Shown piece after piece: positions 43,329 through 50,315 of a stretch of DNA of 64,000 bases; position 1 is the first letter of the stretch, and every line of letters starts with the position of its first letter. The DNA is from Clostridia bacterium. GTDB taxonomy: Bacteria; Bacillota; Clostridia; Oscillospirales; Acutalibacteraceae. Below the pieces are notes generated by a model. It searched no databases. It was not told the origin of the DNA and was given only the letters and a program-made list of their open reading frames with translations. The translations under genes were made by a program, and so were the position numbers. The DNA is taken from contig JAGAQV010000008.1 of NCBI GenBank assembly GCA_017622555.1, forward strand, positions 1 through 64,000, read 5' to 3'.

Positions 43329-46300
43329 TTACTTACTGTTCATATAACTTGCAAGTGCATTTGCAACCGTATTATCGGAAGCGGCATCAATTGCAGCCGC
43401 AAAGTCACAGGTTATCGCTGTGCTTTCAATAGGTTGAGCATTTGCATCAGTGTAAGTAACTACTATCTTGGCAGAAATTTGGCCAAACATTTGTGAGTAA
43501 GACAAGCCGCTAATAGTAAATGTTGCGCTGGTATAAAGCTTATCCGTAGGCACGGGATATTCTACACCGCCAATTGTTAATACATACTTAGCAGTACGTC
43601 CTGCATCATAATCGGCGTTTGCCTTTACTTTGTTCTTCAATTCCTCAGTAACTGCTACCGAAATAATTGCTTTGCCTTCTTTAATGTTAACTTCGGCTTT
43701 ATTTATCCTGTAATCACTGTTAGACGGACGATCAGCAACAACCTTTGCAGCTTCAGATTCTGCAGCGGCGATTTCATTCTTTAATGTGTTAAATGAGTTA
43801 ACCAAATCAGCATTATCGCTTGCTATATAGTTTGAAGGTACAAAGGTAAATACTTCGTATGCATCGGTCCAACGCCACGAGCCGTCTTCCTTCTTAACGT
43901 AAGAAACCCAAGTGCCTGTACCGTCATCCTTACCGTCCCAAGCCATATGGAACGAAATGGTAAAGGTTTCATCCAACGTGCTGGAATTAAAGCCGTTGAA
44001 TTCGATTGTATGGCCTATATATTCGGTTGGGTCAATCGTAACATTCTTAACCTTTTCACCAATTTTGTATTTAAGGGTAAATGTGGGACCAAGCTCCTGT
44101 TCTACTGATGCATCATAGTCTCTCATAAGACCTTCACTATAATAAACTTTAAATGAGAATTTATCAGTTGCGGGGTCGTACTTAACTGAATTTTCATCTA
44201 AAGTAACAGCCGGTTCAGCGTTGATAACAGGTGCATCGGTGTAGGTGTTTCCACACAAGGTACATGTACCGTTACGTTTGCCGGGGATATAATGTGTACC
44301 TGCGGTTACTACAACGTTTTCATCATGTTCGTGAGTATAAGCAACCTCTAAATCAACTGACACAGGTGTACGTGCTGCAACAGCTATATTATTTGAAAAG
44401 CTAACAGATATTACATCACCCTTAACTACATCAAGCTCGATCACTGGGAAGCTGAACTTTTCACCCTGATTAACACGATTATCTTCACCATTAAGCGGCC
44501 AAACAAGCACATCATTTTTGTAAACGTTTACATCAACAAATGCATTCGCATTTGCCCAACACCAATAAGGATTCTGGTTAGGAAGCGTAATGAATTTTCC
44601 GTCGGTATCATACAAGGCAATTGTACCATCGGCTGTAACATTATAATTCACCCTCATGTCACGAGCCTCTTCCCAAGAGTTGCCAGGGTTAATTACCATA
44701 CCGTAGGTGGGGTCGAAAGCGATACCGCCCTGAACATAATCATACCATCTTTTGTCCTTTGTAAAGCTCAGCTGCGGAACGGCATTTGCACTTGAACCGT
44801 TACTGGTAGTATAAGCAGCATTGGTATAAGTAGTTGTACTACGTTTATAAACTGCACGCCATGCCGAATTATCAAAGCTAATTATCGGTGCACTTTCGAA
44901 AGCAGAATTGTCTGCGGGATAAGCAATAGGAGATTTTCCTGCAACTAAACCGCAAAAAGCATCATAAGCATTGCTTACAGTTTCACTTTCAACTGTAATA
45001 CGTTCATTACCAATAATCTTATCTTCAACATCAAATCTTCCATCAAAAACATATGCCATTGTTGGATTACAGCGAACTGCTACACGAACATTATTTGCAT
45101 TAGCAGTAAATACGAATGAAAAATAATCGCCCTTATTAACATTTAAAGCGCCTAAATCCGGAAAACTAACAGAAGTATTATTTAACCCAACTGTTTGTTC
45201 GCCATCAGCCTCTGAAGGCCAAATCTTATTACCGTTATGATAAATTTCCAATTGGGTATTTTTACTTTCGCTTTGGTTAGCCCACCACGGACTACTATTA
45301 AATCCGGAAGCATCGAACTTATTTGTAGTATCAAACAAAACGACTTTACCGTCATGCTCAGCATATACATTTAACCTTATCTGAGAACTGTCAGTTTCTG
45401 AAGAAGTGCTATCGTAAGCCGAAACAACTATATTTTTGTTAGTGTCATCTAATGAAACAGACGAGCAATACCAACCACCACTGTTGGCTGTGCCTCCCAT
45501 AATTCGATTACATGCGCCGTGACTGTTAACCCTGTACGACGGAGTTTTTACATATTCGGTTAATGTAACACTCGTAGAATGTGTACAATCAAAAGGAACT
45601 GTTAATCTTCCGCGAGATGACATATCCCAAGCACCGGTAAAGGAAACAGGTGAATTGTCTGCCGCATTCAAACCCGATACATAGGATTTAAAGGTAGAAT
45701 ATGCATCATACTTTCGGTCGGCATCAATAATATATTTGTTGCCTGTCGAAGAAGTTACAACTTCCTTTGTTTGTTCACCCACTTCAGCATCGGGTGCAAC
45801 GTATGCAACTGCGGGCATAGTGTAAATGCCATGTCTAAAACCTGTGGTTTTAAATTCAATAGAGATGGTCTGACCCGCCTCAATAGCAATTATACCAGCA
45901 TCGGGGAAGGCAACCATGGCGCCAATTGTAGAAACACTATTAACATCGTTTTCATCAACCGGCCAAATTTTAGTATTGTTAACATAAATAGCCCACTCGG
46001 TAGTATGACCTTCAGCAGACCAGCTATAAAAAGGAACAACATCCTTAGTTGTGCTTGAAATTGCTTCAGTCAAATCATAAAGCAAAACATTACCAGCCTT
46101 TGGGGCAGTAAATGTTAACGAAACTGAAGATTTGTGTGTTTCCGAATTAGTTGCACTATGCCACGAAGGGTCAACATATATACGTCCCTGAACCAAAGAT
46201 GCAGAAAAAATACCGGAAGTAAACACTTCGCCCTGAGCACCAAGTGATATTTGCTTATAAGCGGGAGACCATGAGTTGCCGGCATTAACATATAACTTTG

Positions 46301-46604
46301 CAACGCCTTCAGTACCGTCTGGCTTTGTGCCTTCTACCTTCCAAGCACCTGAAAATGTCATTTCGGGTGCCTCGGCATAGGTTTCACCGGCAGTTGCATT
46401 TGCAATATCTGCGGCAAGTGAATCATAAGCGCTGTATTTTGAATCGCTTAAAATTTTGTAAGACTTACCGTCAACTACAATATGTTCGGTCTTTACCGCT
46501 GTATCATTTGCTGAAACGGTTGGCATACCGAGCATAACAAATGTGCTTGCCAAAAGTGCAATTGTAAGCACTATTGCAAGTACCTGAGAGATGCGTTTTT
46601 TCAT
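43329..46604 (-). CDS. Large secreted protein with three tandem beta-sandwich-like repeats
   Basis: About 1091 residues with a cleavable signal peptide (MKKRISQVLAIVLTIALLASTFVMLGMPTVSA). Three repeats of about 220-260 residues begin near residues 30, 280 and 520. Each starts with a (Y)DAY/AYD...FxGAW-like segment, then a 'GxVxLYDxxxxF' strand, a 'hxIYxNxxxxWPxxx' segment and a 'VxxGDxxSxxF' end. Such modules resemble carbohydrate-binding domains. A CTLCGNTYTD segment near residue 775 is a degenerate form of the Cys-x2-Cys-Gly repeats of clostridial surface proteins. No LPXTG or SLH anchor is seen. Start is ATG after AGGTGG. Confidence 0.75.
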   Translation of the reverse strand: MKKRISQVLAIVLTIALLASTFVMLGMPTVSANDTAVKTEHIVVDGKSYKILSDSKYSAYDSLAADIANATAGETYAEAPEMTFSGAWKVEGTKPDGTEGVAKLYVNAGNSWSPAYKQISLGAQGEVFTSGIFSASLVQGRIYVDPSWHSATNSETHKSSVSLTFTAPKAGNVLLYDLTEAISSTTKDVVPFYSWSAEGHTTEWAIYVNNTKIWPVDENDVNSVSTIGAMVAFPDAGIIAIEAGQTISIEFKTTGFRHGIYTMPAVAYVAPDAEVGEQTKEVVTSSTGNKYIIDADRKYDAYSTFKSYVSGLNAADNSPVSFTGAWDMSSRGRLTVPFDCTHSTSVTLTEYVKTPSYRVNSHGACNRIMGGTANSGGWYCSSVSLDDTNKNIVVSAYDSTSSETDSSQIRLNVYAEHDGKVVLFDTTNKFDASGFNSSPWWANQSESKNTQLEIYHNGNKIWPSEADGEQTVGLNNTSVSFPDLGALNVNKGDYFSFVFTANANNVRVAVRCNPTMAYVFDGRFDVEDKIIGNERITVESETVSNAYDAFCGLVAGKSPIAYPADNSAFESAPIISFDNSAWRAVYKRSTTTYTNAAYTTSNGSSANAVPQLSFTKDKRWYDYVQGGIAFDPTYGMVINPGNSWEEARDMRVNYNVTADGTIALYDTDGKFITLPNQNPYWCWANANAFVDVNVYKNDVLVWPLNGEDNRVNQGEKFSFPVIELDVVKGDVISVSFSNNIAVAARTPVSVDLEVAYTHEHDENVVVTAGTHYIPGKRNGTCTLCGNTYTDAPVINAEPAVTLDENSVKYDPATDKFSFKVYYSEGLMRDYDASVEQELGPTFTLKYKIGEKVKNVTIDPTEYIGHTIEFNGFNSSTLDETFTISFHMAWDGKDDGTGTWVSYVKKEDGSWRWTDAYEVFTFVPSNYIASDNADLVNSFNTLKNEIAAAESEAAKVVADRPSNSDYRINKAEVNIKEGKAIISVAVTEELKNKVKANADYDAGRTAKYVLTIGGVEYPVPTDKLYTSATFTISGLSYSQMFGQISAKIVVTYTDANAQPIESTAITCDFAAAIDAASDNTVANALASYMNSK

Positions 46605-46655
46605 TATAAAACCACCTTTAAAATTTAATTTGGAGAACACTATCCCCTATATTGA

Positions 46656-46683
46656 TACATAATATTTTTAACATATTTTTCAA
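46656..46683 (-). promoter_or_regulatory. Possible promoter of the large secreted protein gene
   Basis: TTGAAA, 16 bases, TATGTA on the minus strand, about 50 bases before the start codon. Only a moderate match. Confidence 0.35.
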
Positions 46684-46919
46684 AGCATTACAATTAATTT
46701 GGTGCATATTGTATAAAATTTGCAATTAGTTAAAAATTTTAATATAACACTTTTTGACAAAAGATGAGGTTATGACAAATAAGTGGTCTTTTTGATAGAA
46801 TTGCGTCCCAAAATTCGACAGTTTAAGAATTCGCAAAAAATTAAAAATTATTTTCTTATGTACCAAAAATATCCCTTGTAACCTTATATAATAAATACAA
46901 CAAAAAAATAAAAAAACGC

Positions 46920-46948
46920 TTGACAAAGCACAAAAAACAGGTTATAAT
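46920..46948 (+). promoter_or_regulatory. Consensus sigma-A promoter with LexA control
   Basis: Perfect TTGACA, 17 bases, TATAAT. The predicted start falls at or next to the LexA box at 46957-46970. The rest of 46605-46919 is AT-rich and gene-free, apart from isolated TTTGACAAA and TTCGACA matches to Spo0A boxes. Confidence 0.9.
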
Positions 46949-46956
46949 ACAAATAA

Positions 46957-46970
46957 CGAACAAATGTTCG
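46957..46970. promoter_or_regulatory. LexA (SOS) box
   Basis: CGAACAAATGTTCG is a perfect match to the Firmicutes consensus CGAACNNNNGTTCG. It lies 8 bases after the -10, directly on the expected transcription start, the position of a repressor operator. Confidence 0.88.
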
Positions 46971-46983
46971 GGAGGAATTAGAA

Positions 46984-47154
46984 ATGACATTTTTTGATAT
47001 TTTAAGCACAGTTTTTGATTTTTCGCTTGTTGGCACACTTGTTTGGTGCATTTTTAACGAGCATCGCCTTGTTGCGTTTGAACGCAAAATAAAGGCATAC
47101 TTCCGCCGCAAAGCATTTAAGGTTGTTAAAAGCAAGCGCAAGGTTTTAAATTAA
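46984..47154 (+). CDS. SOS-controlled small membrane protein (56 aa)
   Basis: ATG to TAA with GGGAGGAATT upstream. A hydrophobic segment (about 3-23, FFDILSTVFDFSLVGTLVWCIF) is followed by a strongly basic tail (R/K-rich, ending KSKRKVLN). The LexA box at its start means it should be induced by DNA damage. Firmicutes use small SOS membrane proteins such as YneA to stop division, and others use SOS-induced toxins such as TisB. This sequence has no LysM domain and does not match either by eye. Confidence 0.8.
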   Translation: MTFFDILSTVFDFSLVGTLVWCIFNEHRLVAFERKIKAYFRRKAFKVVKSKRKVLN

Positions 47155-47160
47155 AATAGC

Positions 47161-47615
47161 GCCCCTTGTGTAAAGGGGAGAGGGCCACATGTATGTGGCG
47201 AGGGGATTGTTAAATCTTATTATGGACAGAAAACACAACAAAAGCGTTGTTCCATTTGCAAAAAAATTACGTAAAAACATGGCAAAAGAAGAATGTCACT
47301 TATGGTATGATTTTCTTTGCACATATCCTATAAAATTTTTGAAACAAAAAATCATTGGTAGATATATTGTTGATTTTTATTGCGCCAAGGCAAATTTGGT
47401 TATTGAATTAGACGGTTCTCAGCATTTCGAAAACATTTACATTGATAAAGACAATGAACGAACACTATACCTACAAAAATTCGGTATAACCGTTATGCGA
47501 ATACCTAATAATGAAATTTGGAACAATTTTAGTGGCGTTTGTGAATATATAGACGAATTTGTTAAACAATCCCTCCACCGCTAAAGCGGTCCCCCGCCCT
47601 TTACACAAGGGCGGC
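47161..47615. mobile_element. Palindrome-ended element carrying a DUF559 nuclease gene (family 1)
   Basis: The left end is CCCCTTGTGTAAAGGGG, a GCCACATGTATGTGGC palindrome, then GAGGGGATTGTT. The right end is the inverted arrangement AACAATCCCTCC, ACCGCTAAAGCGGT, CGCCCTTTACACAAGGGCG. Each end is thus stem 1, stem 2, GAGGGATTGTT pointing inward, and the centre is a single DUF559 gene whose last residues and stop codon are encoded by the right end. No clear target duplication was seen. Confidence 0.75.
47222..47584 (+). CDS. DUF559 domain protein (Vsr/restriction-endonuclease fold), copy 1
   Basis: A 120-residue protein. The DUF559 core is visible: LRKNMAKEECHLWYDFL, KFLKQKIIGRYIVDFYCAKANLVIELDGSQH. 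The DF-x9-10-E-x-DGxxH arrangement is the PD-(D/E)XK-like nuclease centre. No ribosome site precedes the ATG, and its frame remains open upstream into the left repeat. The ending KQSLHR is read from the right inverted repeat. It is 55-60 percent identical by eye to copy 2. Confidence 0.85.
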   Translation: MDRKHNKSVVPFAKKLRKNMAKEECHLWYDFLCTYPIKFLKQKIIGRYIVDFYCAKANLVIELDGSQHFENIYIDKDNERTLYLQKFGITVMRIPNNEIWNNFSGVCEYIDEFVKQSLHR

Positions 47616-47639
47616 TTTTTTCTTTAGAATAATAAACAA

Positions 47640-47671
47640 GCACCCTTTCATATCCTTTTATGAAAGGGTGC
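47640..47671 (+). promoter_or_regulatory. Hairpin covering the ribosome site of the deacetylase gene
   Basis: A perfect 13-bp inverted repeat (arm GCACCCTTTCATA) with a 6-base loop. The 3' arm contains AAAGGGTG, the ribosome site of the gene at 47678. It is followed by ATTTTTAT, so it can also act as a terminator for the element upstream. Confidence 0.7.
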
Positions 47672-47677
47672 ATTTTT

Positions 47678-48436
47678 ATGAAATTTTTTATTATTAAAAA
47701 GCAACACATTATGCTTGCGCTGTGCGTTATTATCACAACAGCGCTAATCGTTACAGGCTCGGTAAGCATTTTTGCAAATCAAAACCGCAAGCTGCCGATT
47801 TATTGTGTCAAAACCGACAAGAAGCAGGTGGCCATAAGCTTTGACGCTGCTTGGGGTAACGACGACACCCAAACACTTATTGACATTTTAAAGGAATATG
47901 ACGTCCCCGCCACCTTTTTTGTTGTCGGCGCTTGGGTGGATAAATATCCCGAATCGGTAAAAGCATTACACGATGCAGGCCACCGCATTGAAAACCATTC
48001 TAACACCCACCCACACATGCCACAGCTTTCTACCGAGCAAATGAAAAACGAGCTGGAAAGCTGCAACAACAAAATTAAGGCCATAACAGGCCGCTGCCCT
48101 ACCCTTTTACGTGTGCCTTACGGCGATTATGACAACGCTGTGCTTGAAACCACCGAAGCGCTTGGTATGTATACGATACAGTGGGACGTTGACTCACTTG
48201 ACTGGAAAGACCACGCCACCGCCGACAGCATTTGCAAACGGGTAACAAGCAAAGTCAAAAACGGCTCGATAGTGTTATTCCATAATGATGCAGAGCATAC
48301 ACCCGAAGCATTGCCAAACATACTCAAATGCCTTAAAGACGATGGGTATGAATTTGTATTTATTGAGGATTTGATTTATAAAGAAAATTACGAAATAATA
48401 CACGATGGAACACAATGTAAAATTGAAAATAATTGA
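47678..48436 (+). CDS. Polysaccharide deacetylase (CE4/NodB domain), PdaB-like
   Basis: About 252 residues (start at the second ATG, AAAGGGTG upstream). An N-terminal membrane anchor (about 10-32) precedes a NodB domain. Metal/catalytic residues lie in AISFDAAWGNDDT and the HSNTHPHM zinc histidines; VPYGDYDN and IVLFHND complete the fold. The FDAAWG variant is typical of the PdaB group, linked to spore peptidoglycan in Bacillus. Given the Spo0A homologue, a sporulation role is possible. The hairpin at its ribosome site suggests post-transcriptional control. Confidence 0.88.
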   Translation: MKFFIIKKQHIMLALCVIITTALIVTGSVSIFANQNRKLPIYCVKTDKKQVAISFDAAWGNDDTQTLIDILKEYDVPATFFVVGAWVDKYPESVKALHDAGHRIENHSNTHPHMPQLSTEQMKNELESCNNKIKAITGRCPTLLRVPYGDYDNAVLETTEALGMYTIQWDVDSLDWKDHATADSICKRVTSKVKNGSIVLFHNDAEHTPEALPNILKCLKDDGYEFVFIEDLIYKENYEIIHDGTQCKIENN

Positions 48437-48470
48437 CGTTTTATAATATCAAATGATATAATTAACAAAA

Positions 48471-48523
48471 AACCTCCCTTGTGTAAAGGGAGGTGTCGAG
48501 GAACGAGACGGAGGGATTGTCAT
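48471..48523 (+). repeat. Left end of a second DUF559-carrying family 1 element
   Basis: CCTCCCTTGTGTAAAGGGAGG, then GTCGAGGAACGAGAC, then GGAGGGATTGT: the same stem 1, stem 2, GAGGGATTGT order. The matching right end is missing; the following gene runs instead into an unrelated tail and a separate element at 48901. Confidence 0.8.
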
Positions 48524-48563
48524 AGAATACAAACACAACAAATCGCTTATTGGCGTTGGTAGA

Positions 48564-48896
48564 ATGTTGCGCAAAAATATGACACCCGAAGAACGACATT
48601 TATGGTATGATTTTTTAAGGGCATATCCAATAAGATTTAATCGGCAAAAAATTATAGGTCGCTATATTGTTGATTTTTACTGTGCTAAAGCGAAACTAAT
48701 AATAGAACTTGACGGTTCACAGCATTACGAAGACGCTGGAGTTGAAAAAGACTTGGAACGCACACAATTTCTTGAGCAATATGGATTGAACGTAATTCGA
48801 ATACCTAACAATGAAATCAAACAAAACTTTAAAGGTGTTTGTGAATACATAGATTTGTGCGTGAAGCAATCGCTTAACGAAAATGAACCATTTTAA
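48564..48896 (+). CDS. DUF559 domain protein, copy 2 (probably 5'-truncated)
   Basis: 110 residues from the first in-frame ATG. Core motifs are as in copy 1 (RHLWYDFL...RQKIIGRYIVDFYCAKAKLIIELDGSQH...IRIPNNEI). Homology with copy 1 continues upstream in frame through EYKHNKS to about 48523 without an ATG, so the original start has been lost or a non-standard start is used. The C-terminus reads VKQSLNENEPF rather than the repeat-encoded KQSLHR. It may be decaying. Confidence 0.75.
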   Translation: MLRKNMTPEERHLWYDFLRAYPIRFNRQKIIGRYIVDFYCAKAKLIIELDGSQHYEDAGVEKDLERTQFLEQYGLNVIRIPNNEIKQNFKGVCEYIDLCVKQSLNENEPF

Positions 48897-48900
48897 TTAA

Positions 48901-49052
48901 AGGCTCCCTTGTGTAAAGGGAGCTGTTATTTTGCAAAAATAACTGAGGGATTGTTAAAAGGTTAAATTCTCGAAATCTATTTGCTTTTTTCATATAAACC
49001 AAACAATCCTTCCACCGCTAAAGCGGTCCCCCTCCCTTTACACAAGGGAGGC
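48901..49052. repeat. Gene-less family 1 palindromic element
   Basis: The left end is GGCTCCCTTGTGTAAAGGGAGC, a TTATTTTTGCAAAATAA-type palindrome and GAGGGATTGTT. The right end is inverted: AACAATCCTTCC, ACCGCTAAAGCGGT, CCTCCCTTTACACAAGGGAGG. The 60-base centre has no open frame. It looks like a MITE derivative of the DUF559 element beside it. Confidence 0.82.
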
Positions 49053-49087
49053 AAAGAGAAAGACGGCGATTATTCGCCGTCTTTTTA

Positions 49088-49900
49088 TTATTTTTTCAAT
49101 TCCCAAAAAGCAACTGCCGCGGCGGCGGCAACGTTAAGGGAATCAACCTCGTGGTGCATTGGTATTTTTACAGTGCAATCACAAGCGTTTATTGTTTCCT
49201 CGCTTAAACCGTCACCCTCGGCCCCCAAAAACAACGCAAGCTTGTCGGTGTTTTTTAAAATGTAGTCGTCAATACTCACTGTATCATTCCTTAAGGCCAA
49301 TGCGGCGGTTGTAAAACCGTTTTGTTTTAAAAATTCAACCGCATTTTTTGGTGTGGGAAAATCTTCCTTTTCAAAAAATGCCCATGGCACCAAGAAAACG
49401 CTACCCATACTAACCCTGACAGTTCGGCGGTTAAGCGGCTCGCTGCAATTGTTAAAAAGCAGTACAGCATCCAAACCCAATGCGGCGGCGCTTCTGAAAA
49501 TTGCGCCAACGTTTACCGCATCACTTAACCTTTCAAGCACAGCCACACGCTTGGCGTTTTTAAGCACGTTTTCAAGGCTGTCACTTTGGGGGCGCTTCAT
49601 TGCGCAAAGCACGCCACGGGTTAGTTCAAACCCCGTAAGTTTTGACAATACTTCACGCGGTGCTGTATAAACAGACACGTTTGGGCATCTTTCAATTAAC
49701 TCTTTGCCAATGCCCTCAATTTGCCGTTCTTCCATTAAAAAGCTGACGGGCTCTATCCCCTTTTGAAGCGCAACCTTTATAACCTTTACACTTTCGGCAA
49801 CAAAAACGCCTTCATCCTTTTTAAGCTGCGCCTCGGTAAGCCGAGCGTATACATTAAGCTCGGGTGCGTTTATATCTTTAATAGCAATTATGTTTGACAT
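49088..49900 (-). CDS. TrmH/SpoU-family RNA 2'-O-methyltransferase
   Basis: A 270-residue protein. An N-terminal substrate-binding domain (about 1-95) precedes the knotted SPOUT domain. Motif 1 is LSDAVNVGAIFRSAAALG, motif 2 is LFLGAEGDGLSEE, and motif 3 is KIPMHHEVDSLNVAAAAAVAFWEL. It probably methylates rRNA or tRNA ribose. It is not in an evident operon; repeats lie on both sides. Confidence 0.9.
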   Translation of the reverse strand: MSNIIAIKDINAPELNVYARLTEAQLKKDEGVFVAESVKVIKVALQKGIEPVSFLMEERQIEGIGKELIERCPNVSVYTAPREVLSKLTGFELTRGVLCAMKRPQSDSLENVLKNAKRVAVLERLSDAVNVGAIFRSAAALGLDAVLLFNNCSEPLNRRTVRVSMGSVFLVPWAFFEKEDFPTPKNAVEFLKQNGFTTAALALRNDTVSIDDYILKNTDKLALFLGAEGDGLSEETINACDCTVKIPMHHEVDSLNVAAAAAVAFWELKK

Positions 49901-49913
49901 TTAACTTGCCTCG

Positions 49914-50030
49914 TTATTTCTTCTTTGTAAGCATTATAATAAGCAGCACTATGCCAACACCAAGCCCTGCAACCACAGCAAGACCCAATAATACCGCCAA
50001 AATTATTAAAAGTAAAATCAAAATAGACAT
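49914..50030 (-). CDS. 38-residue hydrophobic peptide
   Basis: ATG to TAA with AAAGGTGAT at ideal spacing. Nearly the whole sequence is one membrane helix (SILILLLIILAVLLGLAVVAGLGVGIVLLIIML) ending TKKK. It could be a small membrane subunit or a type I toxin-like peptide; no antisense RNA is evident, and no family can be assigned. It lies between the SpoU-type gene (13 bases) and a repeat block. Confidence 0.65.
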   Translation of the reverse strand: MSILILLLIILAVLLGLAVVAGLGVGIVLLIIMLTKKK

Positions 50031-50045
50031 TTTACATCACCTTTC

Positions 50046-50315
50046 AAATTATAGTTTATCGGGGAGTTAAATTAATTGCATTTTTGGCTCCCTCTGGGAG
50101 GGAGCTGGATTTTTGCGTAGCAAAAAGACTGAGGGAGAGCGCATATAAACGCATTCTCCTTCCGTCAAAACCTTCGGTTTTGCCACCTTCCTCCCGGAGG
50201 AAGGCTTACGGGCGATTCGTGAATCGCCCCTACGAAATATACAATTAATTTTTCTATAATTCCGAATTACGCATTCCGAATTACGCATTTCGCGTAAGCG
50301 CTAAACCCCAATTTA
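50046..50315. repeat. Nested palindromic repeat block (families 2, 1-variant and 3)
   Basis: The outer ends are AAATTATAGTTTATCG at left and CTAAACCCCAATTTA at right. Inside are a family 1 variant (about 50088-50206; GGCTCCCTCTGGGAGGGAGC, TTTTTGCGTAGCAAAAA, GAGGGAGAGCG and mirrored parts), then GGGCGATTCGTGAATCGCCC, then two ATTACGCATTCCGAATT units of family 3. The last three bases (50313-50315) are the stop codon of the rsmF-like gene. Confidence 0.82.

Noticed and set aside
42886-43347. Plus-strand 153-codon open frame over the two peptide genes
   Set aside because: It has no ribosome site, runs antisense through both hairpins and both AGGAGG sites, and its composition looks like the complement of the peptides.
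46753-46820. Spo0A boxes upstream of the 56-residue gene
   Set aside because: TTTGACAAA and TTCGACA matches are isolated, lie 100 bases or more from the promoter, and are expected by chance in such AT-rich DNA.
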